Assembly (NCBI GenBank): GCA_026995985.1
Contig: JALWNF010000006.1
Span: forward strand, 1-8,155
Source of the DNA: Campylobacteraceae bacterium
Lineage (GTDB): Bacteria > Campylobacterota > Campylobacteria > Campylobacterales > Sulfurovaceae
DNA length: 8,155 bases
Reading direction: 5' to 3'
Positions 1 to 6,570 of this stretch are shown in pieces. Made by a program: the position numbers and the translations under genes. The notes below the pieces were generated by a model. It was not told the DNA's origin, did not search any database, and worked only from the letters and a program-made list of their open reading frames with translations. The first letter of the stretch is position 1. Every line of letters starts with the position of its first letter.

Positions 1-762
1 ATTACTCCATCAAATAGAGCTGTTTTTTTAGATGGTAGAGCAAGTAGCTCCTCTGATGGAACAATTGTAAAGTATGAGTGGTATGAAGGTGATAAGTTTA
101 TAGGCTCAAGCCCTTATAGATGGTATGTAATTAGAAAAAATGGTACTCATACTATTACTCTAAAGGTAACAGATAGTTTAGGAAATGAAGCTAATGATAC
201 TATGGTTGTAACTGCTACTGGGGCAAAAGGCTCTACTCTTATTGCTAATGCTGGTCCAGATAAGACCTTAAATATTACTCCATCAAATAGAGCTGTTTTT
301 TTAGATGGTAGAGCAAGTAGCTCCTCTGATGGAACAATTGTAAAGTATGAGTGGTATGAAGGTGATAAGTTTATAGGCTCAAGCCCTTATAGATGGTATG
401 CAATTAGAAAAAATGGTACTCATACTATTACTCTAAAGGTAACAGATAGTTTAGGAAATGAAGCTAATGATACTATGGTTGTAACTGTTACTGGTGCTAC
501 TCTTATTGCTAATGCTGGTCCAGATAAGACCTTAAATATTACTCCATCAAATAGAGCTGTTTTTTTAGATGGTAGAGCAAGTAGCTCCTCTGATGGAACA
601 ATTGTAAAGTATGAGTGGTATGAAGGTGATAAGTTTATAGGCTCAAGCCCTTATAGATGGTATGCAATTAGAAAAAATGGTACTCATACTATTACTCTAA
701 AGGTAACAGATAGTTTAGGAAATGAAGCTAATGATACTATGGTTGTAACTGTTACTGGTGCT
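1..762 (+). repeat. Tandem array of three ~264-bp PKD-domain repeats
   Basis: Copies 2 (235-498) and 3 (499-762) are 264 bp (88 codons) each and appear identical base for base when read side by side. Copy 1 is cut by the window edge (visible 1-225). Over the shared part it differs at base 128 (T instead of C, Val for Ala) and base 215 (C instead of T, Ala for Val), with a few changes at its end. Copy 1 is joined to copy 2 by a longer linker (GAKGST against GAT), which makes that period 273 bp. Synonymous sites are also unchanged, so this reflects recent duplication or gene conversion rather than protein-level selection alone. More copies may lie upstream. Confidence 0.97.
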
Positions 763-1998
763 GAAGATGGTAATATACCACCTATTGCTAATGCAGGAGA
801 AGATAAAGTTACAGAAATAAATACAACTATTACTATACAAGGAATAGGAACTGATTTTGATGGAACAATTATAAAATATGAGTGGAAAGAAGGTAGTAAA
901 GTTTTAGCTACAACTCCAACATTTACATATACTGTAGTAGATACATTAGAACACAATTTAACATTAACTGTAACAGATGATGATGGATTAGTTGATTCAG
1001 ATGAAGTAACCATTAGAGGAATTAAAGAGAGTCCCGACTTAATAAGTGCTGTAATATCTCCTGATGAAGACAATATTACTAAGACTATATGTGCAACTAT
1101 TCCTGAAAGTACTCATGTTTTTAAAAAAGTAGATATTATGTTTTTAGTTGATGTTTCAGGTAGCTATAAAGATGATTTATCAACATTTAGAGCAAAAGCC
1201 AATGAAATCATAAACGCATTTGAAGAGGCAGGACAAGATGTACAAATCTCTTTGGCAAGTTTTAGTGATTTTCCTATCTCTCCGTATGGTAGTGCTAGTT
1301 ATGGAGACTATGCATTCCGATTAGACCAGCCTCTTACTAGCGATTTCTCCTTAGTAACTACAGCAATTAATAATTTAACTATTTTAAGTGGTAATGATTA
1401 TCCTGAAAGTCAATTAGAAGCCCTTTTCCAAGGGGGTAAAGCCTCTACAGGTTGGAGAGATGGTGCATTGCCTATTATCTTTTTAGCTACAGATGCAGAT
1501 TTTCATAACTCAGATAATGAACCAGATTATCCAGGACATGGATTAAAAGAGACTGTTAATAAATTAGTAAGTAAGGGTATTAAAGTATTTGGACTTCAAG
1601 CTGGTGGAGATATTGATGATGTTATTGAGATTGCAGACTTAACAGATGGTGATGTTTTTAGCTTATCTTCTAATAGTGCTGAAATTGTATCAGCAATAGA
1701 GTCAGCAATTGCAGGAACAAGTACAGATATGATAGTAACATTAGAACCTATTGGTGATGATGGTAATATTATTAAAAGTATTACTCCAAATATAGAAGGG
1801 GCAAAAGCAGGTGATCCTATAGAACATGTTAATGCTGGTGATGAAGTTTGCTTTAATGTTGTATTCTCAAGAGGAATATATGCTTCTGATACTAAAGTAA
1901 GAACTGTTCACTTTCAACTTAGAATTGTAGCAGAAGGTGTTGCTACAATAAAAAATATTCCTATAAAAGTAAAACTCTCTCCCAAAAATACTATATAG
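1..1998 (+). CDS. Partial surface/secreted adhesin-like protein: tandem PKD domains plus an integrin-beta-like VWA domain (5' end outside window)
   Basis: The frame is open from base 1, and base 1 already lies inside a PKD repeat, so the start is upstream; the ATG at 202 is an internal Met. In the visible 665 residues the order is: three near-identical PKD-type domains (bases 1-762, core YEWYEGDKFIG then GTHTITLKVTDS), a diverged fourth PKD (about 778-1020, DGTIIKYEWKEG), then a VWA domain (about 1129-1710) between two short beta-rich segments. VWA metal residues: DVSGS at 1150-1164 (MIDAS), the following DD at 1171-1176 (ADMIDAS position), SFSD with Asp at 1267, NDYPE at 1393-1407 and ATDADFH with Asp at 1492. 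The only two cysteines (1090 and 1849) flank the VWA domain. No membrane helix, LPXTG, RTX repeat or other C-terminal sorting signal is visible. By family knowledge, such PKD/VWA proteins are extracellular and mediate adhesion; ligand and export route cannot be read here. Domain call sure; function inferred. Confidence 0.9.
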   Translation: MTPSNRAVFLDGRASSSSDGTIVKYEWYEGDKFIGSSPYRWYVIRKNGTHTITLKVTDSLGNEANDTMVVTATGAKGSTLIANAGPDKTLNITPSNRAVFLDGRASSSSDGTIVKYEWYEGDKFIGSSPYRWYAIRKNGTHTITLKVTDSLGNEANDTMVVTVTGATLIANAGPDKTLNITPSNRAVFLDGRASSSSDGTIVKYEWYEGDKFIGSSPYRWYAIRKNGTHTITLKVTDSLGNEANDTMVVTVTGAEDGNIPPIANAGEDKVTEINTTITIQGIGTDFDGTIIKYEWKEGSKVLATTPTFTYTVVDTLEHNLTLTVTDDDGLVDSDEVTIRGIKESPDLISAVISPDEDNITKTICATIPESTHVFKKVDIMFLVDVSGSYKDDLSTFRAKANEIINAFEEAGQDVQISLASFSDFPISPYGSASYGDYAFRLDQPLTSDFSLVTTAINNLTILSGNDYPESQLEALFQGGKASTGWRDGALPIIFLATDADFHNSDNEPDYPGHGLKETVNKLVSKGIKVFGLQAGGDIDDVIEIADLTDGDVFSLSSNSAEIVSAIESAIAGTSTDMIVTLEPIGDDGNIIKSITPNIEGAKAGDPIEHVNAGDEVCFNVVFSRGIYASDTKVRTVHFQLRIVAEGVATIKNIPIKVKLSPKNTI

Positions 1999-2020
1999 TA
2001 ACTTATATAATTACAATAAA

Positions 2021-2043
2021 AAGAGCCATATTATATGGCTCTT
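2021..2043 (+). terminator. Perfect 10-bp inverted repeat, probable terminator after the adhesin gene
   Basis: AAGAGCCATA (2021-2030) pairs perfectly with TATGGCTCTT (2034-2043) around a TTA loop, 23 nt after the adhesin stop codon. On the + strand only two T follow the stem core before AAATATAAA. On the - strand the stem is followed by TTTTTATTG, a better U-tract. The hairpin therefore looks stronger as a terminator for leftward transcripts, and may act in both directions. Confidence 0.6.
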
Positions 2044-2098
2044 AAATATAAATAAAATTATCTTCGTTAACTTTCACCTAACCCAAAGCAAAAAACAA

Positions 2099-2104
2099 TA
2101 AAAT
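2099..2104 (+). promoter_or_regulatory. Candidate -10 element for the coaBC operon
   Basis: TAAAAT lies 33 nt before the coaBC ATG in the 139-base gap 1999-2137, which must hold the operon promoter if there is one. No convincing -35 is visible, as is common for sigma-70 promoters in Campylobacterota. A perfect TATAAT at 2006-2011 is the alternative, but it lies upstream of the inverted repeat. Both matches are weak evidence in such AT-rich DNA. A modest Shine-Dalgarno (AGAGAG, 2123-2128) lies 9 nt before the ATG. Confidence 0.2.
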
Positions 2105-2137
2105 AGACCAATTTAAAAATAAAGAGAGTTTTACACC

Positions 2138-3409
2138 ATGCAAATAAATCTAAATAACAAAACTATCCTTTTGGGCATTACAGGAAGTATCTCTGCTTAT
2201 AAAGCTTGTGACTTAGCAAGACTATTTATTAAGGCTGGGGCTTCTGTTCATGTGGTTATGACACCTTCAGCTGAAAGATTCATCTCTGCTCTTACATTTG
2301 AAGCCTTAACACGAAATACTGTCTTAACTGAGAGTTCAGAGTCTTGGGCAAATGATTTGAACCATATAGATATTGGTAAAAAGTGCGATGTCTTTGTCAT
2401 AGCACCTGCAACAGCAAATACTATAAATAAACTCTCTAAAGGTATTGCCGATAATATCTTAACCCAAACAGCTCTTGCTTTTAATAAAACTCTACTTGTA
2501 GCTCCTGCTGCTAATACCAATATGATTGAGCACCACTATACAGTTGGTTCTCTTAAAATGTTAGGGGTAAATGAGGTACGCATTATTAACCCTCAATCAA
2601 AACTTCTAGCCTGTGGTGATGAGGGTAATGGAGCTTTGGCTGAACCTTTAGATATATTCTATAGTGTTGCACAAGCTCTTCTTGAAGAGGAGTTTTGGAA
2701 AGACCGTAGAGTAGTTGTAACAGGAGGAGGAACAAGAGAGAAGATTGATGAAGTACGTTACATCTCTAACTTCTCATCAGGAAAGATGGCAAATGCACTA
2801 GCTACTGCACTCTATCTTAAGGGGGCTGATGTATGTCTTATTACAACTATGCCTCATGCTCATATTCCAAAAGAGATTTATACTATTGATGTTGAATCAG
2901 CTGAGGAGATGAAAGATTATACTGTTGATGCTATTCGTGTAGCTAAAAAAGGGAAACTAAGTAAAGCTACTATGAACTCATCTGAGCCGATTCATCTTAT
3001 TCAGAAAAAACCTTACCTATTTATGGTAGCAGCTGTAGCTGACTACACACCAAAGTTTCCACAAGTAGGCAAGATAAAAAAGTCAGATATCGGTCAAGAG
3101 TGGAGCATTGAACTCAAACAGACAGCTGATATTTTAACAGAAATAAACAAAGAGAATCTTATTACTATTGCATTTAAAGCTGAAATGGATAAAGAGCATG
3201 GTTTTTCTAATGCTAAAAGCTTAATTGAAAATAAAAATGTAGATGGAGTATGCTATAATCTCCTAAAAGATTCTCAGAGTTTTGGAACAACAGAACATAG
3301 CATTACTTTTATTACTCCAAATAAAACAATAGATTTGGGAAATGGTTCAAAACTAGATTTATCTTTTAAAATATTAACAGAGAGTCAAGCATTAGAGAAT
3401 GAGCAATAG
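2138..3409 (+). CDS. coaBC: Bifunctional phosphopantothenoylcysteine decarboxylase / phosphopantothenate-cysteine ligase (Dfp)
   Basis: Cytosolic enzyme for two consecutive steps of coenzyme A synthesis: CTP-dependent joining of cysteine to 4'-phosphopantothenate (CoaB), then FMN-dependent decarboxylation to 4'-phosphopantetheine (CoaC). The N-terminal CoaC half (about 1-180) shows GITGSISAYKA, the catalytic His76 in NHIDIG, PATANTINKLSKGIADN, Asn126 in PAANTNM and Cys159 in LLACGDEGNG. These fit E. coli His75, Asn125 and Cys158. The CoaB half (about 188-415) shows VVTGGGTREKIDEVRYISN with Asn211, AAVADYTPK (298-306) and the lysines of GKIKKS (311-316). At 423 residues it is slightly longer than E. 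coli Dfp (about 406), mainly through extra residues near 265-292. PAANTNM departs from the usual PxMNxxMW. It is the first gene of the operon and its end overlaps uppS by 11 nt. Confidence 0.96.
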   Translation: MQINLNNKTILLGITGSISAYKACDLARLFIKAGASVHVVMTPSAERFISALTFEALTRNTVLTESSESWANDLNHIDIGKKCDVFVIAPATANTINKLSKGIADNILTQTALAFNKTLLVAPAANTNMIEHHYTVGSLKMLGVNEVRIINPQSKLLACGDEGNGALAEPLDIFYSVAQALLEEEFWKDRRVVVTGGGTREKIDEVRYISNFSSGKMANALATALYLKGADVCLITTMPHAHIPKEIYTIDVESAEEMKDYTVDAIRVAKKGKLSKATMNSSEPIHLIQKKPYLFMVAAVADYTPKFPQVGKIKKSDIGQEWSIELKQTADILTEINKENLITIAFKAEMDKEHGFSNAKSLIENKNVDGVCYNLLKDSQSFGTTEHSITFITPNKTIDLGNGSKLDLSFKILTESQALENEQ

Positions 3410-4088
3410 TAAAAATATATTAAAACATCTTGCTATCATTATGGATGGCAATGGACGATGGGCAAAAAAGCGTGGTCTTATAAGAACTAAAGGTCATGAA
3501 AAAGGAGCAGAGGTAACCCGTGAAATTACTCGCTACTGTGCCCAACACCCTACCATTGAGACTGTAACCTTTTATGCCTTTAGTACCGAAAATTGGAAAC
3601 GCCCCAAATATGAAGTAAACTTTCTTATGAGGTTGCTTGATAGTTGGCTTAGAAATGAGTTAGAGACATATCATAAGTTTGGTGCTAGGTTTGAGACAGT
3701 AGGTAACATTGAGGCGTTCTCCCCTAAACTTAAAGAGACTATAGCATACATTAAAAAAGAGACTGCTCACCACACTAATGTAACCCAAATCTTAGCTCTT
3801 AACTATGGCTCACGTGAAGAGATAGCAAAAGCTGCTACACGTTTAGCTAATAGAAATGAGCCAATAACTGAAGAGTCTCTTGGAAATGAGCTAAATACTC
3901 CATATAATGATATAGATATGATGATAAGAACGAGTGGAGAGATTAGACTCTCTAACTTTCTGCTTTGGCAACTTAGCTATAGTGAACTCTTTTTTACTAA
4001 AACATTATGGCCAGACTTTACAGTAAAAGAGCTAGAAGAGATTATTGAACAGTATATAAATAGAGATAGAAGGTTTGGAGGTGTTTAG
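3399..4088 (+). CDS. uppS: Isoprenyl transferase: (2Z,6E)-farnesyl-diphosphate-specific undecaprenyl diphosphate synthase
   Basis: Cis-prenyltransferase that adds isopentenyl units to farnesyl diphosphate to make undecaprenyl diphosphate, the carrier lipid for peptidoglycan and LPS O-antigen building blocks. It acts at the cytoplasmic face of the membrane. All family signatures are present in 229 residues: IMDGNGRWAKKRG with catalytic Asp16, FYAFSTENWKRP (58-69), the diphosphate-binding RTSGEIRLSNFLLWQ (177-191), Glu196 in the SELFFT segment and NRDRRFGG at the C-terminus. The ATG at 3399 lies inside the last codons of coaBC (11-nt overlap), so translation is probably coupled; only a weak AGAG stands upstream. 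The length is slightly under E. coli UppS (about 250). Nothing looks damaged. Confidence 0.97.
   Translation: MSNSKNILKHLAIIMDGNGRWAKKRGLIRTKGHEKGAEVTREITRYCAQHPTIETVTFYAFSTENWKRPKYEVNFLMRLLDSWLRNELETYHKFGARFETVGNIEAFSPKLKETIAYIKKETAHHTNVTQILALNYGSREEIAKAATRLANRNEPITEESLGNELNTPYNDIDMMIRTSGEIRLSNFLLWQLSYSELFFTKTLWPDFTVKELEEIIEQYINRDRRFGGV
4077..4081 (+). promoter_or_regulatory. Strong Shine-Dalgarno for the prepilin peptidase, inside the uppS 3' end
   Basis: GGAGG lies 7 nt before the ATG at 4089 and forms part of the final Gly-Gly-Val codons of uppS. It fixes the start directly after the uppS stop codon and is the best ribosome binding site in the operon. Confidence 0.75.
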
Positions 4089-4826
4089 ATGGCAGAAACA
4101 GTTATTGTAATATTTATCTTTATTTTTGGAATTGTTATAGGCTCTTTTTTAAATGTAGTTATCTACCGTATTCCAAAGGGTGAGAGCATAGCCTACCCTG
4201 CGTCAAAGTGTCAATCTTGTCAAACTCCTTTAAAGTGGTATCATAACATTCCTATCTTCTCGTGGCTCTTTTTAAAGGGGAAATGTGGCTTTTGTAGTGA
4301 AAAAATCTCTATACAGTACCCACTAATAGAGCTAACAACAGGGCTTATAGCTATTTCTCTATACTATAAATTAGGGCTTGTTTGGTATATGCCTATTGTC
4401 TTTGTTGTCTTTGCACTCCTCTTAGCGTTAGTAATGATAGATTTTAAATATATGGCTGTTCCTGATAACTTAAATCTTCTAGCACTAGCTTTAGCTCTTA
4501 TCTCTCCTAATGTTTTAGGCTCACTACACGATGCTCTTTTAGCCTCAGGAGGATTAACCCTTTTACGCTACTACCTTAGCTTCTTTTTAAATAAAGAGGC
4601 TATGGGTGAAGGAGACATAATAGTAGCAGGAACTATGGGAGCATTGCTTGGTTTTCCTCTCTTTTTCTATGCTCTCTTTCTCTCTGCTATTTTAGCTATT
4701 GCTCCTTCACTTATGGCAAAAGATAGAGCTGTACCTTTTGTGCCTTTTTTAGCTATGGCAACATTTATTGTCTATATCTTTGATACACAAGTATCTTCAC
4801 TAGTGGATTTTATTATCTATGGCTAA
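4089..4826 (+). CDS. A24 family prepilin peptidase (PilD/PulO type) with N-terminal methylase domain
   Basis: Integral inner-membrane aspartyl protease that cleaves the leader peptide of type IV prepilins and pseudopilins, and usually N-methylates the new N-terminus. GSFLNVVIYRIPKG (18-31) is the conserved start of the methylase domain. C41xxC44 and C66xxC69 form the zinc-type double CxxC of full-length enzymes. The two catalytic Asp are Asp118 (MIDFKYMAVPD) and Asp176 (GEGDI). Several hydrophobic segments follow (near 4-26, 100-117, 126-141, 183-205, 218-236). The usual Lys of GxGDxK is absent (GEGDIIVA). It starts at the base after the uppS stop and overlaps the next gene by 8 nt. No pilin or secretion gene is in view, so substrates are encoded elsewhere. 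From memory, C. jejuni has a homologue in the same place (Cj0825) that has been linked to natural transformation. Confidence 0.93.
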   Translation: MAETVIVIFIFIFGIVIGSFLNVVIYRIPKGESIAYPASKCQSCQTPLKWYHNIPIFSWLFLKGKCGFCSEKISIQYPLIELTTGLIAISLYYKLGLVWYMPIVFVVFALLLALVMIDFKYMAVPDNLNLLALALALISPNVLGSLHDALLASGGLTLLRYYLSFFLNKEAMGEGDIIVAGTMGALLGFPLFFYALFLSAILAIAPSLMAKDRAVPFVPFLAMATFIVYIFDTQVSSLVDFIIYG

Positions 4827-5847
4827 AAGAGTAAACATCTCAACCTATATATCGAGAAACTTTACTAGCTCTTTTTTGACTATCTTTTTACCTCTCTTCT
4901 TTATAGGTTCACTTGTTTTTATTATTAAAATTTCGACTTTAACAGCCTCTATACAAGTTAGTTTTTTAGAGCTTATTCAGATTTTCTCCTATCATCTACC
5001 TGAAATTCTTTTCTATATTTTGCCCGTCTCATTTTTAGTTGCAACAGCTACTACTCTACTACGTCTCTCAACAGATAACGAACTAATTGCTCTTTTTTCT
5101 TTAGGTGTAAATGCTCACTCAATAGTAAAACGACTCTTATTTATTGGCTTTCTCTTTTCAATTATTTTACTTATGCTCTCTTTAGCTCTTATGCCTAAGG
5201 CTAGACAACAGTTTAAAGCATTTAAATATGAGAAGACTGCACAAGCACAAGTTAATATTAACCCCTCTAAACTAGGTCAAAAGTTTGATAATCTATTTAT
5301 ATATGTAAAGAGTAAAAATGGAAGAGAGATGAGAGATGTAGTTATATACCAACGAGATAAACAGAACAAAGCTCAACTGTTTATTGCAAAAAAAGCAAAT
5401 TTTGATACAAAAAAATCACTTATAACTCTATCTTTAAATAATGGTTCAGGCTATACCTTTTCAGATGACTCTCTTGAAGAGATTAACTACAAAACTATGA
5501 AAGTATTTAAAAACTTAAGCTCTGAGGCATTTAACTATCATAATATCATAGAGTATTGGGTTGGACTCTCCAAAAAGGAAAACAAAAAAAGAAAAATACT
5601 CTTCTTTTTCTTTTTAAGTTTTATCCCTATTATGGGTCTATACTTTATAGCATCTTTTGCTATTATTAACCCTAGATATAACAAAAACTACGCCTACCCT
5701 GCTTTAGCTATTGCAACTATTGTTCCCTATGCTATTGCAACTATACTAGACAAACAGGGTACACCTCTAATTACTATTGCTATTATTCCTACACTTATAG
5801 CTCTTGGCTACCTACTCTTTAGACGTAATGTTTTGAGGTTCTTTTAG
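4819..5847 (+). CDS. LptF/LptG family permease (YjgP/YjgQ type)
   Basis: Transmembrane subunit of the LptB2FG ABC transporter that extracts LPS from the inner membrane and passes it to the periplasmic Lpt bridge. The 342 residues show the family layout: three N-terminal membrane helices (about 18-38, 60-80, 103-125), a periplasmic beta-rich domain (about 140-245) and three C-terminal helices (about 259-283, 291-310, 316-334). NELIALFSLGVN (88-99), after helix 2, matches the conserved cytoplasmic coupling segment. LptF and LptG are hard to tell apart from one sequence, so no symbol is given. The partner permease and LptB are not in the window. The ATG overlaps the prepilin peptidase stop (ATGGCTAA, 8 nt) with no clear Shine-Dalgarno, suggesting translational coupling. 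truA begins directly after the stop codon. Confidence 0.9.
   Translation: MAKRVNISTYISRNFTSSFLTIFLPLFFIGSLVFIIKISTLTASIQVSFLELIQIFSYHLPEILFYILPVSFLVATATTLLRLSTDNELIALFSLGVNAHSIVKRLLFIGFLFSIILLMLSLALMPKARQQFKAFKYEKTAQAQVNINPSKLGQKFDNLFIYVKSKNGREMRDVVIYQRDKQNKAQLFIAKKANFDTKKSLITLSLNNGSGYTFSDDSLEEINYKTMKVFKNLSSEAFNYHNIIEYWVGLSKKENKKRKILFFFFLSFIPIMGLYFIASFAIINPRYNKNYAYPALAIATIVPYAIATILDKQGTPLITIAIIPTLIALGYLLFRRNVLRFF
5835..5838 (+). promoter_or_regulatory. Shine-Dalgarno for truA, inside the permease 3' end
   Basis: GAGG lies 9 nt before the truA ATG at 5848, within the last codons of the permease gene. It supports this start, which abuts the preceding stop codon. Confidence 0.6.
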
Positions 5848-6570
5848 ATGCGAATTAAGGCTACTATTGCTTACGATGGAAGCTACTTCAAAGGATTTCA
5901 AAAACAAAAAACTACTAAACAAACTATAACTTCAGAGATTGAGTCTGCTCTACGCTCTGTAGGTATTGATGACAACATTAGAGGTTCAGGACGAACAGAT
6001 GCAGGAGTTCATGCTACAGGGCAAGTTATTGACTTTGAAGCTCCAGAGTTTTGGAGCGATTTAAAAAAACTAAAAATAGCTCTAAATCGAAAACTCAAAC
6101 ATATCTCTTTTAAACATCTATGCTTTGTAGATAAAAATTTTCATTCAAGGTTCTCTGCAAAAAAGAGGGTCTATCGCTACGTTTTTAAAACCTCTCAACC
6201 ATCTGTTTTTGAACAAAACTACATCTCTTACTTTCCAAATTTTGATGTAAAAAGACTGCAACTAGCACTAAAAGCTTTTGAGGGAGAGCATGACTTCTCA
6301 AACTTTATTAAAAGAGGAAGTATTACACATACTAATGTACGTGAAATCTATAAAGCCTACTATAGAGACTACAAAGGCTACCACTTCATCTACTTTGAAG
6401 CCAATGGTTTTTTACGTTCACAAGTGCGTATGATGGTTGCTTTTGCTATGCAAGTTGCTATGGGGGAAAAGAGTCTTTTAGAGTTAGAGGAGCAACTTTC
6501 TCTTCAAAAGAGACATAGTACTAAACTTGCTCCTCCTGAGGGGCTTTACTTGGCTCGGATTATCTACTAA
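5848..6570 (+). CDS. truA: tRNA pseudouridine(38-40) synthase
   Basis: Converts uridine to pseudouridine at positions 38-40 in the anticodon stem-loop of many tRNAs. In 240 residues (E. coli about 270) the TruA signatures appear in order: IAYDGSYFKGFQKQ (7-20), GSGRTDAGVHATGQV with catalytic Asp51 (46-60), FHSRFSAKKRVYRY (98-111), GEHDFSNF (146-153), GFLRSQVRMMV (187-197) and the C-terminal APPEGLYLARI. It is the last gene of the + strand operon, and its link to the envelope genes before it is positional. Its final 11 nt overlap the end of the convergent - strand gene, leaving no room for a terminator between them. Confidence 0.97.
   Translation: MRIKATIAYDGSYFKGFQKQKTTKQTITSEIESALRSVGIDDNIRGSGRTDAGVHATGQVIDFEAPEFWSDLKKLKIALNRKLKHISFKHLCFVDKNFHSRFSAKKRVYRYVFKTSQPSVFEQNYISYFPNFDVKRLQLALKAFEGEHDFSNFIKRGSITHTNVREIYKAYYRDYKGYHFIYFEANGFLRSQVRMMVAFAMQVAMGEKSLLELEEQLSLQKRHSTKLAPPEGLYLARIIY

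Noticed and set aside
23..29. T7 homopolymer in each PKD copy (23-29, 296-302, 560-566) as a phase-variation tract
   Set aside because: Seven bases is short for slippage switching, and the frame is intact in all copies; the tract is explained by Val-Phe-Leu codons.
202..204. ATG at 202 as the start of the adhesin gene
   Set aside because: The frame is open to base 1 and bases 1-201 encode another copy of the same PKD repeat; this Met is equivalent to internal Met codons in the other copies.
684..1073. 129-codon minus-strand open frame opposite the PKD region
   Set aside because: It is a shadow of the repeat-rich coding strand, low in complexity (Val/Ser-rich), with no recognisable domain or start signal.
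2248..2520. 90-codon minus-strand open frame inside coaBC
   Set aside because: It lies fully opposite the conserved CoaC domain and has no recognisable protein features.
6529..6548. Hairpin with short T run near the end of truA (GCTCCT / AGGGGC)
   Set aside because: The stem is only 6 bp with a G-T pair, the tail is TTTA, and the bases encode the conserved TruA C-terminal APPEGLYL; not enough to call a terminator.
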